A DNA stretch of 36,544 nucleotides from Gammaproteobacteria bacterium (GTDB lineage: Bacteria > Pseudomonadota > Gammaproteobacteria > Eutrophobiales > Eutrophobiaceae). Position 1 is the first letter of the stretch, and each line of letters opens with the position of its first letter. The stretch spans positions 1 through 36,544 of the forward strand of contig JAURNW010000025.1 of the NCBI GenBank assembly GCA_030829985.1, written 5' to 3'. Under the pieces are notes generated by a model. The model did not search any database. It was given only the letters and a program-made list of their open reading frames with translations, and was not told where the DNA came from. Shown in pieces: positions 17,102 to 25,313 of this stretch. The position numbers and the translations under genes are program-made.

Positions 17102-17704
17102 ATGCCTGATATATCAGACTTGACTCACGAACAATTACCATCAAGCACTAAGCTCTTAAAGTCGACACTTATTGCGATTAGCGTTGCAACACTGATTTTA
17201 CTCGTCGCTGTGTTACCGGCCGAATATGGTATCGACCTAACAGGCCTGGGACACAAACTAGGACTAACCAAACTGACAAACAAACCAATAACTGAAGTAG
17301 TTTCAACAAATATAACAACACCTGACCATGACTTAAAAAATACGATTGAGCATGACAAGAATTATTGGATTAGTGATGAACCTTTAAAATCCAAGACAAT
17401 TAGTCTACCGCTATTACCTAATCAGGGCGCTGAGATAAAAGCTATAATGGAACAAGGTCAAAACTTTAATTACAGTTGGCAAGCTACCGGTAAACTCTAT
17501 TTTGATATGCATGGTGAAAAGTTGAATGCAGCAACTAATGAATTCACCAGTTATTGGGAAGAACAAAACAAGAATGCCGCGAGTGGTAATCTGGTTGCAC
17601 CCTTTTCGGGAACACATGGATGGTATTGGGAAAACCGGACTTCAGAACTGGTCGAAATTAAACTCGAGATATCTGGTTTTTTTAAAGATGTTTACCTGCC
17701 CTAG
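17102..17704 (+). CDS. Membrane-anchored partner of the HupE/UreJ-like protein
   Basis: 200 residues. One membrane helix (about 20-42) and a periplasmic domain containing FNYSWQATGKLYFDMHGE and APFSGTHGWYWENR, followed by VEIKLEISGFF. This resembles proteins annotated as transmembrane anchor proteins that occur beside HupE/UreJ genes. The aromatic and His-rich motifs (DMHGE, GTHGWYW) could form a ligand or metal site, which is inference. Ribosome site AAGGA lies 11 bases before ATG. The pair is probably one operon. Confidence 0.75.
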   Translation: MPDISDLTHEQLPSSTKLLKSTLIAISVATLILLVAVLPAEYGIDLTGLGHKLGLTKLTNKPITEVVSTNITTPDHDLKNTIEHDKNYWISDEPLKSKTISLPLLPNQGAEIKAIMEQGQNFNYSWQATGKLYFDMHGEKLNAATNEFTSYWEEQNKNAASGNLVAPFSGTHGWYWENRTSELVEIKLEISGFFKDVYLP

Positions 17705-17722
17705 TTTACAGGCCTTTCTAAA

Positions 17723-17799
17723 TGGCGCGCTCGGAGGGACTCGAACCCCCAACCCTCGGGTTCGAAGCCCGATACTCTATCCAGTTGAGCTACGAGCGC
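17723..17799 (-). tRNA. tRNA-Arg, anticodon TCG
   Basis: The minus strand folds as a complete 77-nt tRNA: acceptor stem GCGCTCG/CGAGCGC, D-arm GCTC...GAGT, anticodon stem TCGGG/CCCGA with loop CTTCGAA (anticodon TCG, reading CGN arginine codons), T-arm with TTCGAGT, discriminator G and an encoded CCA (17723-17725). Confidence 0.97.
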
Positions 17800-17851
17800 T
17801 AAGGAAAATCAAAGAGTTAGTGTTGCTGTTTCGCATTATATATCATTTTTC

Positions 17852-17911
17852 ATGGTACGTTTATGGCACATTACGTTTAATTTTGTCTAGTAATGGTACG
17901 TTTATGGCACA
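17852..17911. repeat. 19-bp direct repeat, two copies
   Basis: ATGGTACGTTTATGGCACA occurs at 17852-17870 and exactly again at 17893-17911 (period 41 bp), just upstream of tRNA-Arg and next to the long palindrome. No gene is present. It may be a remnant of a mobile element or a binding-site pair; nothing in the sequence decides. Confidence 0.85.
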
Positions 17912-17923
17912 CGACTTTCACTC

Positions 17924-17988
17924 TGTACCCCGTCAGCCCCATGTGGACCAATTAGCCTAATTGGTCCACATGGGGCTGACGGGGTACA
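17924..17988. repeat. Perfect 32-bp inverted repeat with a 1-base centre
   Basis: Left arm 17924-17955 (TGTACCCCGTCAGCCCCATG...) and right arm 17957-17988 are exact reverse complements around one C at 17956. The arms are GC-rich (about 55 percent) against an AT-rich surround and contain CCCCGTCAGCCCC. It would form a very stable hairpin in RNA or cruciform in DNA. No T-tract follows on either side, so a simple terminator is unlikely. It resembles REPIN/REP-type or MITE-like elements; this is inference. Confidence 0.95.
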
Positions 17989-17999
17989 AGATAATCATT

Positions 18000-18073
18000 C
18001 TTTACTGAAAAATCAGGCGTTAATACATCTATATAAATGAATTAATCTGGACTGTCTATGTTGCTTAATATAT
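18000..18073. other. Non-coding remainder between palindrome and copper ATPase gene
   Basis: AT-rich sequence with no ORF, hairpin or promoter that I can support. With the repeats and the tRNA upstream flank it makes a 274-base gene-free stretch from 17800 to 18073. Confidence 0.6.
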
Positions 18074-20353
18074 TTATAAGGCAATCTTTCTCAATCGTAA
18101 GGCATTGCTTATAACCGATACAGAACTAAAACTCATCGCCGCCGCTGCTATCATTGGCGATAGTAACAATCCAAAAACGGGGTAAAGCACTCCCGCTGCA
18201 ATTGGAATGCCAAGCGCGTTGTAGAAAAAGGCAAAAAACAGATTCTGGCGAATATTGCGCATGGTCGCTCGACTCAGTAAACGTGCTCTGGCTATACCAC
18301 GGAGATCGCCTTTAACCAACGTGACCCCTGCACTCTCCATCGCGACATCGGTTCCGGTTCCCATCGCGATACCGACATGTGCCTGTGCTAATGCTGGTGC
18401 ATCATTGATACCATCACCGGCCATCGCTACCTTACGTCCTTCTGCCTGAAGTCGTTTAACAACTTCGACCTTTTGTTCCGGCAACACTTCTGCGATAACC
18501 CAATCGATATTTAATTTTGCGGCTACAGCTTCCGCTGTTGTCTTGCTATCACCGGTGAGCATAACAATTTGAACATTGTCTTTATGTAATGCGGCAATGG
18601 CTTCAGCGGTTGATGCCTTGATTGGATCAGCGACACCCAATATCCCGGCAAGCTTTTTATCAATAACGACAAACATTGCTGTCTGTCCTTCTCTTCGTAA
18701 TTCTTCTGCCTGTTTAATTAAAGGACTCACATCAATATCAAAATCCTCCAATAATTTCAGATTACCTATCGCTATTTGTTTATTATCAATAAATCCTTTG
18801 ACGCCTTTACCAGTGATAGAATCAAATTCGCTGGTTACGCCAAGTGAAATAACCTTTTCTTCAGCACCAGCGACGATTGCCGCCGCTAATGGATGCTCAC
18901 TGTTTTTTTCCAGACTCGCACCTAGTCGCAAAACCTCCTCTTCATTAAAATCCGTTGCCGTAATAACACTCACAAGCTTAGGCTTACCTTCTGTCAGTGT
19001 ACCCGTCTTATCAACCACTAAGGTATCGATCTGTTCCAGAACCTCCAGAGATTCGGCATTCTTTATCAACACCCCAAGTGAGGCACCTCGTCCAGTTCCC
19101 ACCATGATAGAAATAGGTGTTGCCAGACCTAGTGCACAAGGACAAGCAATGATTAAAACGGCTACGGCATTAATGACAGCATGAGAAAGTCTGGGTTCCG
19201 GACCCAACAAGCCCCAAATAATTAGAGTGATAACTGCACAGATAAGCACGGTGGGTACAAAGTACGCCGAGACAGTATCAACCGTTTTTTGTATTGGCGC
19301 GCGACTTCGCTGTGCCTCAGCAACCATATGTACGATCTGTGCCAGTAGAGTATCACCGCCTACACGTTGCGATTCCATAACAAGACTGCCAGTAGTATTC
19401 ACTGTTGCGCCGATAACAGGATCACCAACATGTTTAGTCACTGACAACGGTTCTCCTGTCACCATTGATTCATCAACGGCGCTGCTTCCTTCGATAATTT
19501 TTCCATCGACAGGAATTTTTTCGCCGGGCCTGATCCGCAGATGATGTCCTATTTGAACATTATCCAACTGGATATCTTCTTCACTGCCATCCTCCTTTAT
19601 CAGACGCGCTGTTTTCGGTGCTAGCCCTAGCAACATCTTGATCGCAGTATTGGTCTGACTCCGCGCACGAAGTTCCAGTACCTGTCCTAACAAGACCAAC
19701 ACAGTGATGACTGCGGCAGCTTCAAAATAGACTGGAATCAGACCTGCTTTAGTTTGTACTGATTCTGGGAACCAGCCGGGGAACAGGGTGGCAACAAGAC
19801 TGTATGTCCAGGCAACACCCACACCTAAACTGATTAACGTAAACATATTAAGGTGTCGTGAAATAAGTGATGACCAGCCTCTCAGGAAGAATGGTTTTGC
19901 ACCCCATAGCACAACAGGCGTTGCTAGACTAAGCTCAAACCATTGTCGCGTCTTTGGATCAATCACTTGTGAAAAGAACTCAGGCCAGAAGTCTGCAGCC
20001 ATGGCGCTGATAAAGACGGGTACTGCTAATACCAGACTAATCCAAAATCGTCGTGTCATATCAATCAATTCGTGATTGTCTTCTTCGCCTTTCATCGCTA
20101 CGGCTTCAAGAGCCATTCCACATTTTGGGCAATCGCCCGGCTCATCACGAATGATTTCGGGATGCATGGGACAAGTGTATTGTGATTTAGACGACGGGAT
20201 TGGCGGTGACGATAGTTCTAATGCCATTCCACATTTTGGACAATCATCGGGGTGATCTTGCTGAATATCAGGATGCATGGGGCAGATGTATTTACCTGAA
20301 CTATCCAGTTTATCGACTGCTTTTGTTTGATGGCTATGGCAACACTCGTTCAC
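18074..20353 (-). CDS. copA: P1B-type copper-exporting ATPase with two heavy-metal-binding Cys domains
   Basis: 759 residues from a GTG start. Instead of HMA domains the N-terminus has two copies of a short metal-binding motif ([10 protein letters not shown]...CPKCGMAL at 21-46 and CPMHPEI...[10 protein letters not shown] at 60-84). The ATPase core shows TGEP in the actuator domain, metal-site CPC in [13 protein letters not shown] near 404, the phosphorylation motif [11 protein letters not shown] near 447, HP in SEHPLAAAI and [12 protein letters not shown] near 645. It exports Cu(I), and the CPC/YN/MxxS layout fits CopA rather than a zinc exporter. A consensus FNR box 60 bases upstream predicts oxygen-dependent control. 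It lies downstream of the multicopper oxidase in the same orientation. Confidence 0.93.
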   Translation of the reverse strand: MNECCHSHQTKAVDKLDSSGKYICPMHPDIQQDHPDDCPKCGMALELSSPPIPSSKSQYTCPMHPEIIRDEPGDCPKCGMALEAVAMKGEEDNHELIDMTRRFWISLVLAVPVFISAMAADFWPEFFSQVIDPKTRQWFELSLATPVVLWGAKPFFLRGWSSLISRHLNMFTLISLGVGVAWTYSLVATLFPGWFPESVQTKAGLIPVYFEAAAVITVLVLLGQVLELRARSQTNTAIKMLLGLAPKTARLIKEDGSEEDIQLDNVQIGHHLRIRPGEKIPVDGKIIEGSSAVDESMVTGEPLSVTKHVGDPVIGATVNTTGSLVMESQRVGGDTLLAQIVHMVAEAQRSRAPIQKTVDTVSAYFVPTVLICAVITLIIWGLLGPEPRLSHAVINAVAVLIIACPCALGLATPISIMVGTGRGASLGVLIKNAESLEVLEQIDTLVVDKTGTLTEGKPKLVSVITATDFNEEEVLRLGASLEKNSEHPLAAAIVAGAEEKVISLGVTSEFDSITGKGVKGFIDNKQIAIGNLKLLEDFDIDVSPLIKQAEELRREGQTAMFVVIDKKLAGILGVADPIKASTAEAIAALHKDNVQIVMLTGDSKTTAEAVAAKLNIDWVIAEVLPEQKVEVVKRLQAEGRKVAMAGDGINDAPALAQAHVGIAMGTGTDVAMESAGVTLVKGDLRGIARARLLSRATMRNIRQNLFFAFFYNALGIPIAAGVLYPVFGLLLSPMIAAAAMSFSSVSVISNALRLRKIAL

Positions 20354-20385
20354 AAATTTTACTACACCTAAAATAGACTATTGAG

Positions 20386-20391
20386 AGTATA
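20386..20391 (-). promoter_or_regulatory. -10 box of the copper ATPase promoter
   Basis: TATACT on the minus strand at 20391-20386. The start expected near 20379 puts the FNR box centre (20419.5) at about -41, as in class II FNR promoters, with a leader of about 25 bases. Confidence 0.65.
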
Positions 20392-20412
20392 TATCGTACG
20401 TATTAAATAAAA

Positions 20413-20426
20413 TTGATTCTGATCAA
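20413..20426 (-). promoter_or_regulatory. FNR/ANR box upstream of the copper ATPase gene
   Basis: TTGATTCTGATCAA, an exact consensus box, in the 82-base gap between the multicopper oxidase stop and the copper ATPase start. The position relative to the -10 box fits activation. Copper toxicity is greater under anoxia because Cu(I) dominates, which makes this control sensible. Confidence 0.85.
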
Positions 20427-20435
20427 TACCTGAAT

Positions 20436-22484
20436 TTAAAAGTAAAATTCCAGGCCCGCACCAATATCAAAATCCGAATCATGATTTATGACCCCGGTCA
20501 TTTTTGTATTGAACTGATACTTTAGTCGAAATCGATGCTCGTTATCCGTATTCCAGTTCCAATCAAAATTAATGTGTTTAGTTAACTGGTAATCGCTTTG
20601 TAATTGAAACCGAAATTGTCCATTTGAATCATAGCGTAAGTCAGATTCGACCAGAAAGGGCAATGTGTAATTAATTCCGACAATAACCCTATTGTTAATA
20701 TCATCAACATCACGTTCAAGATTGACCCCGCCATAGAGACCTAGAAAACGTGTTATACGACGTTCATAAAATGCTTCAATATCATATTCATTTTTATAAT
20801 CGAAGTCGTAATGCAGATTAATCGTATTCCGTGTATCCATGCTCCACAGTTCACCCGCCATCATATTTGATTGAAATGACATATCAGCAAAGCTATACCA
20901 TGGATCGCCATTTGCTCTCAGGTTTTTATAAAACTCGGCATTTAAATCACTAGTAGGCTTGCTGTCTTCATAACGCACTACTCGCGCCATACCATTTTTC
21001 ATATGATAGAGGTTATGACAATGGAAAAACCAGTCTTTCTCTTCATTTGCAAAGAACTCGATAACCACTGTTTGGAAAGGAGGGACATTTACAGTATGTT
21101 TTAGTGGAGAATGATCGCCTTGCCCATTTAGAACCCGGAAAAAATGGCCATGTAGATGTACTGGGTGATGCATCATAGTTTCATTTTTCAAGATAAAACG
21201 AACATTCTCTCTTTTCTTGATTAATATCTTGTCATTTTCAGATAGCGTCTCATTATTAAACGACCAGACATAACGTTTCATACTCCCGGTGAGTCTTAAT
21301 AATATTTCGCGTTCAGTATTGTCCTGATTGAGTGAAGTATCATTTGGAGAACGCAATGCATCGTATTCATCTAGCACATTAATTCTGGAATGATGCTCAC
21401 GCTGCATAGACATTTTTTCATGATTTGGATGTTCTTCAACGCCCATCGACATTTGATGCATGGAGTGGTCCATTAGAAAAGGATTTGGTTTTGGCACATC
21501 CTTTGTTTCGACAGTTTCACCCTCTCCTACAAACAAAGAGGCATAGCCCGTTACATCCTCCGATGTTGCTCTAAACTCATAAGCCTTATCATCTTTCGGA
21601 ATGGTTATTATAACGTCATACGTTTCGGCTATGGCAATTCGCAAACGCCCAACACTGGTTGGGACAACGGGTTGACCATCTGCTTCAATAATAAGCATAT
21701 CGCCACCCGCATAGTCGACATAAAAATAACTTGAGGCGCCAGCATTGATAATGCGTAACCGCACTTTACTCCCGGGCGTTAAACCTTCCAGCCTTGATTG
21801 TTCTTTACCATTGATAAGAAATGCGTCATAACCAACATCAGAGATATCCATGGCATCCATTCTAATTAGAGAATTTTTAAATCGAGCCTTTAATGCGGGC
21901 CAGCCATTTTCAAAAATCTTGTCCCAGGACTGCACAGCATTTTTCTTCAAGGCATAATAATTATCTTTACGTTTAAGGTTCTGCAATACCTGTTTCGGGT
22001 TTTCATTGGTCCAGTCTGATAATACGATAACTTTCTCAACATCATATTCGTAAGGCTGTTCATCATCATGAAACACCATTGACCCATAAATACCGCGCTG
22101 TTCCTGTAGGCCTGTGTGCGAGTGATACCAGTATGTGCCTGCATGCGTTACCGGAAACTCATAGGTAAATGAACTGCCCGCCTTGATCGGCGATGTAGTT
22201 AAATATGGCACACCATCCTGATCATTTGGCAACAACACACCATGCCAATGTATAGATGTTTCATTCTGCATTAAATTATTGAATGTGATTTTTAGAGTGT
22301 CCCCTACCTTTGCTTCAATTGTTGGCGCGGGGATTTTATCATCGATCGACATTGCCATGGCAGGCTGCCCGACTATATTTACTTCTTTGTAATCTATATC
22401 AAAAGTATAAATCACAACTTCCGCTTTGCAGATCGTTGTGAAAATCATCAAACATAATATGCATGATTTTTTAAAAAACAGCAT
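20436..22484 (-). CDS. Multicopper oxidase fused to a CopB-like outer-membrane barrel domain
   Basis: 682 residues with a Sec signal peptide (about 1-21). Residues about 22-515 are a CopA-type multicopper oxidase: copper motifs SIHWHG, GTYWYHSHTGLQEQRG, HHPVHLHGHFF and FFHCHNLYHMKNGM. A Met/His-rich loop lies near 338-366 (MDHSMHQMSMG...HEKMSMQREHH). After the oxidase core, about 150 residues with alternating beta-strands (EAFYERRITRFLGLYGG, RFQLQSDYQLTKHINFDW) end in GAGLEFYF, with a terminal aromatic residue as in outer-membrane barrels; this matches the C-terminal half of CopB. Normal CopA oxidases stop after HCH...YHM. The enzyme would oxidise Cu(I) in the periplasm, possibly tethered to the outer membrane. 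Ribosome site GGAG precedes the ATG. Confidence 0.88.
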   Translation of the reverse strand: MLFFKKSCILCLMIFTTICKAEVVIYTFDIDYKEVNIVGQPAMAMSIDDKIPAPTIEAKVGDTLKITFNNLMQNETSIHWHGVLLPNDQDGVPYLTTSPIKAGSSFTYEFPVTHAGTYWYHSHTGLQEQRGIYGSMVFHDDEQPYEYDVEKVIVLSDWTNENPKQVLQNLKRKDNYYALKKNAVQSWDKIFENGWPALKARFKNSLIRMDAMDISDVGYDAFLINGKEQSRLEGLTPGSKVRLRIINAGASSYFYVDYAGGDMLIIEADGQPVVPTSVGRLRIAIAETYDVIITIPKDDKAYEFRATSEDVTGYASLFVGEGETVETKDVPKPNPFLMDHSMHQMSMGVEEHPNHEKMSMQREHHSRINVLDEYDALRSPNDTSLNQDNTEREILLRLTGSMKRYVWSFNNETLSENDKILIKKRENVRFILKNETMMHHPVHLHGHFFRVLNGQGDHSPLKHTVNVPPFQTVVIEFFANEEKDWFFHCHNLYHMKNGMARVVRYEDSKPTSDLNAEFYKNLRANGDPWYSFADMSFQSNMMAGELWSMDTRNTINLHYDFDYKNEYDIEAFYERRITRFLGLYGGVNLERDVDDINNRVIVGINYTLPFLVESDLRYDSNGQFRFQLQSDYQLTKHINFDWNWNTDNEHRFRLKYQFNTKMTGVINHDSDFDIGAGLEFYF

Positions 22485-22555
22485 GGTATCTCCTGCGCGT
22501 TTGACCAGACATTTACCATGTCCAGTAAAAATAAAAACTTATTACAGCAACAGAA

Positions 22556-22888
22556 TTAGAACTTTGGAGGATGAAAGATGGTGCTTTGTGGAATATTTGG
22601 ATAAGGATTTATCGTAATGTTCACCAAATCATTACTTGCGAGGAATTGTAATTTTATGGTTTCACTGAAAACTGAATTGAGGGTGTTACAGCCAAAATAA
22701 TCACAGTGAAAGCAACCGGTGTTGGAATCTTCGTGGTCAGCAACATTGTTATCGTGACATAAAACCTGTTCAGTGTTCGAACCTGAATGATTTGCCAGAC
22801 CATTCTTGCAATCCATCGCAGACAATATTGACGAATACATCATCAATGTCATCAACACATAAACGAGGTTTTTCTTGTACATAATCAT
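22556..22888 (-). CDS. Small exported Cys/His protein upstream of the multicopper oxidase
   Basis: 110 residues with a signal peptide (about 1-24, LVYVLMTLMMYSSILSA). The mature part has DCKNGLANHS, LCHDNN, and GCFHCDYFGC, then ends in IPQSTIFHPPKF. The layout (signal peptide, scattered His/Cys, CxxC-like cluster, Pro-rich end) resembles small proteins encoded beside copper or cobalt-zinc-cadmium resistance genes, but I do not recognise the exact family. It precedes the oxidase by 71 bases in the same direction and is likely co-transcribed. A periplasmic copper-binding role is inferred. Confidence 0.65.
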   Translation of the reverse strand: MIMYKKNLVYVLMTLMMYSSILSAMDCKNGLANHSGSNTEQVLCHDNNVADHEDSNTGCFHCDYFGCNTLNSVFSETIKLQFLASNDLVNITINPYPNIPQSTIFHPPKF

Positions 22889-23246
22889 GTCTTTGAATAT
22901 AGCATAATATTAGTGTCTGAGCCCTGCCAGAGGCACTGTAGTCCTTTCCATTAACAGACTCTTCTAGCCTGAATAAGGTTCAAATGCATGAAGTTTTAAT
23001 GTAGACGCATCTATTGATTTACTCAGATAGCAAATTATTGGGTGTTTTTCGATAATTTCTGTCTTAAAAACCTGAAATAGCTGATTATTCTGGCAAAACC
23101 CGTTAGTTTCTCCTATAGTGCACCAAGCTACAGATAGTGTTATTGGCAGTTTTGGTTTTTTCCATCCGTGATACTCTCCATGATTTACCCGTTTCATTAC
23201 CTGTACAACACACTATTTGTTTAATTTATTGCAGGTGCAAAGAGAC
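22889..23246. other. Intergenic region and cspA leader, no convincing gene
   Basis: 358 bases separate the divergent small copper-associated gene and the cold-shock gene. A 77-residue minus-strand frame (22964-23197) has no recognisable domain and a poorly spaced ribosome site, so I do not call it. The segment must contain the promoter and probably a structured leader of the cold-shock gene, but no clear -35/-10 pair stands out. Confidence 0.5.
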
Positions 23247-23447
23247 ATGGCTACAGGAACAGTAAAATGGTTTAACGAATCTAAAGGTTTTGGTTTTATC
23301 ACTCAGGATGACGGCGGCGCAGATGTATTCGTACATTTCAATGCTATTCAAGGCACCGGATTCAAAACCCTTAATGAAGGTCAAAAGGTAACTTATGATG
23401 TCGAGGACAGCCCTAAGGGCCTCCAGGCAACTAACGTTTCCGCTTAA
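23247..23447 (+). CDS. Cold-shock protein (CspA family)
   Basis: 66 residues, a single cold-shock domain. [20 protein letters not shown] contains RNP1 (KGFGFI) and VFVHF is RNP2; the end GLQATNVSA is standard. It binds single-stranded RNA/DNA and acts as an RNA chaperone. The frame is open upstream to 23217, but ATG at 23247 gives the family N-terminus [10 protein letters not shown] strong terminator follows. Confidence 0.97.
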   Translation: MATGTVKWFNESKGFGFITQDDGGADVFVHFNAIQGTGFKTLNEGQKVTYDVEDSPKGLQATNVSA

Positions 23448-23477
23448 GTAATACCCGATCGGATAAAACGATATAAA

Positions 23478-23506
23478 GAAGCCCGTTTCGGCGGGTTTCT
23501 TTTTTT
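23478..23506 (+). terminator. Rho-independent terminator of the cold-shock gene
   Basis: GAAGCCCG-TTTCGG-CGGGTTTC forms an 8-bp stem (one G-T pair) followed by a run of seven T. It ends about 30 bases after the cold-shock stop codon. Confidence 0.92.
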
Positions 23507-23552
23507 GATTTATTTACCATAACCACTTCAATACTCCGAAAGGGGAAAAGAA

Positions 23553-23813
23553 TTGAAAAAATTATTTATTGGCAATTTAGCACCCACTACCAGCGAGCAA
23601 GAACTTGAGAACCTGTTTTCAGAATTTGGCAAAGTTCGATCACTTAAGTTAATTAGTGATGTTTTTTCTGGCCAGTGTAAAGGTTTTGGCTTTATAGAGA
23701 TGGAAGGCCATGAGGCTCGAGCTGCTATCGCCGGATTAAATGGCAAAGATTTCAACGGTAAGCCGATAAAGGTTAACTTCGAAGTCATTAAACCTGGACG
23801 TGGTCGTCGCTAA
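23553..23813 (+). CDS. RRM-domain RNA-binding protein
   Basis: 86 residues, one RNA-recognition motif: RNP2 is LFIGNL (residues 3-8) and RNP1 is KGFGFIEM; the C-terminus is basic (KPGRGRR). Start is TTG at 23553 with AGGGGA about 8 bases upstream. Such single-RRM proteins are often cold-induced in bacteria, which fits its place directly after the cold-shock gene, although a terminator separates the two. Confidence 0.93.
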   Translation: MKKLFIGNLAPTTSEQELENLFSEFGKVRSLKLISDVFSGQCKGFGFIEMEGHEARAAIAGLNGKDFNGKPIKVNFEVIKPGRGRR

Positions 23814-23869
23814 ACCAGAATCAAATCTATATAGCACCTATATACTATTACTTTCATCAGACTACACTT

Positions 23870-23896
23870 GGTGATTCCAGATACATTGGAATCACC
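23870..23896. terminator. Hairpin after the RRM gene, possible terminator
   Basis: GGTGATTCCA and TGGAATCACC form a perfect 10-bp stem with a 7-base loop, 56 bases after the RRM stop and between two convergent genes. The following CTCTGCTT is only weakly T-rich, so termination is probable but not certain. Confidence 0.5.
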
Positions 23897-23948
23897 CTCT
23901 GCTTATAAAACCTGTTACCTAGTATAAACGCACTGATTTTCATATTAA

Positions 23949-24434
23949 TTAATGCTTGTTTTCAAGTAACAGTTTTTTATCAATCTCTATGAACTGACTG
24001 GCTTCCTTGATTAGTGAATCCGATGTTAATTGAGTGACTCCATACACTTCTACTTTTGTTTTGAATCGCTTTTTTATTCGTTGCAACAAGATATCGAAAT
24101 CGCCATCACCTGAGGCTAATATGACAGTATCGCAGTTTTCTGCCTCTTCATAGATATCTAACGCGATACCAACATCCCAGTCTGCTTTCGCTGTACCATC
24201 ATGACGTTGCAACATAGGCTTGAGTTTTACGGTAAAACCAATAGCGCGCAGAATATTTTGAAACTGCATTTGTTTTACATCGCCCCTGTCCGTGGCATAG
24301 GCAAATGCGCTAACAACTTGACGATTATGTGTGACTTTTGACCAAAACTTGTTGTAATCAAAACTGGACTGGTAAGCCTGACGACAAGTATAGTAGATGT
24401 TCTGTACATCAACGAAGATACTGATTTTTTCCAA
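23949..24434 (-). CDS. NYN-domain (LabA/PIN-like) putative RNase
   Basis: 161 residues, a single NYN domain. Acidic residues of the PIN-like active site are visible: D9 and N12 (IFVDVQN), D87 (KADWDVGIALD) and D110/D112 (ILASGDGDFD). The family are metal-dependent nucleases or nucleotide-binding relatives, substrate unknown here. Start is TTG at 24434 with AGG 7 bases upstream. It stands alone and is convergent with the RRM gene. Confidence 0.88.
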   Translation of the reverse strand: MEKISIFVDVQNIYYTCRQAYQSSFDYNKFWSKVTHNRQVVSAFAYATDRGDVKQMQFQNILRAIGFTVKLKPMLQRHDGTAKADWDVGIALDIYEEAENCDTVILASGDGDFDILLQRIKKRFKTKVEVYGVTQLTSDSLIKEASQFIEIDKKLLLENKH

Positions 24435-24589
24435 TGTACTACCTGCCGTAGATATTCTTAAATAAACATAATACCCCTATACAGACTACCTGTACTGAAT
24501 AATTTAGATGTAGATAACTAATATGGTTTAACCAATATCAGGTGTAAACTATTATTATTGAGGAAGTGAAAATTAACATTTATCATATC

Positions 24590-24603
24590 TTGATCTGGAT
24601 CAA
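24590..24603 (+). promoter_or_regulatory. FNR/ANR box upstream of the MlaC-like/RND operon
   Basis: TTGATCTGGATCAA, an exact consensus box in the 228-base gap between the NYN gene and the MlaC-like gene. A -10 (CATTAT, 24625-24630) lies where a class II promoter expects it; the start would be near 24637, leaving a leader of 26 bases. Confidence 0.88.
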
Positions 24604-24624
24604 GAAAGAGTTTTGTTAATAGCT

Positions 24625-24630
24625 CATTAT
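24625..24630 (+). promoter_or_regulatory. -10 box of the MlaC-like/RND operon
   Basis: CATTAT at 24625-24630. The FNR box centre (24596.5) lies about 41 bases upstream of the predicted start, the class II geometry. Confidence 0.55.
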
Positions 24631-24662
24631 TAAATCAGCTTTTCATGGAGTAACACATAAAT

Positions 24663-25268
24663 ATGAAAAATCCATATTACAAACTATTAAAAATAGCTGT
24701 ATTTTTTTACTTTACTTCATATATAAATATTGCAGTCGGCTTAACTGCAGATGAGACCGTCTACGAGACCACACAGGAAATTATAGACCGGCTCCAGAAA
24801 GAAAAAGATCGGCTTAAGGCTGAACCAGAATATATACAGGAAATTGTACGTGAATTAATAGTTCCACACCTGGACTTTAGTACAATGTCTGCCCTGACCA
24901 TGGGTAAAAATTGGGACATATTGAATGGCAATATACGAGAGTGTGTCAGTCATGGTTTTAAAAACCTTTTAGTAGAACGATACGCATATGTCCTTCTCAG
25001 TTACCGCAAACAGGACATTAATTATCAATCTGCCATACCGATTGGTGAAGAAGATTACGTCTCTATAAGACAGACTTTATCTCGCCCTGAAGTAAAGCCT
25101 TCAACCATCGAATATCGCATGCGGCCTGATGGTGATCTCTGGAAAGTAGTTGACCTTGTCATCGACGATGTAAGCTTAATTAGAAATTACAGAAAAATGT
25201 TTAATAAAGACATCAAGCATCAGGGGCTGACAGACTTTATTTATAGTTTTGATGAGTGTAAAAACTAG
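24663..25268 (+). CDS. MlaC/Ttg2D (HpnM-like) periplasmic lipid-binding protein
   Basis: 201 residues with a signal-type N-terminus (about 10-27). IVRELIVPHLDFSTMSALTMGKNW, FKNLLVERYAYVLLSY and LWKVVDLVIDDVSLIRNYRKMF are hallmarks of the MlaC/Ttg2 family, soluble periplasmic proteins that carry phospholipids or hopanoids between membranes. No Mla ABC genes are nearby; instead an RND/MMPL exporter follows 45 bases later, the arrangement of HpnM-HpnN. The gene starts under a consensus FNR box. Confidence 0.9.
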   Translation: MKNPYYKLLKIAVFFYFTSYINIAVGLTADETVYETTQEIIDRLQKEKDRLKAEPEYIQEIVRELIVPHLDFSTMSALTMGKNWDILNGNIRECVSHGFKNLLVERYAYVLLSYRKQDINYQSAIPIGEEDYVSIRQTLSRPEVKPSTIEYRMRPDGDLWKVVDLVIDDVSLIRNYRKMFNKDIKHQGLTDFIYSFDECKN

Positions 25269-25313
25269 AATATTATAATTTCGGGGAATTATTAAAATTC
25301 AGTTCATCTGCTT

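Noticed and set aside
17526-17960. Plus-strand ORF of 144 codons containing GGTRTPNPRVRSPILYPVELRA
   Set aside because: This is the well-known spurious translation of the reverse complement of a tRNA gene; it overlaps tRNA-Arg and the palindrome.
22964-23197. Minus-strand ORF of 77 codons upstream of the cold-shock gene
   Set aside because: No recognisable domain, poorly spaced ribosome site, and it lies in the expected promoter and leader region of the cold-shock gene.
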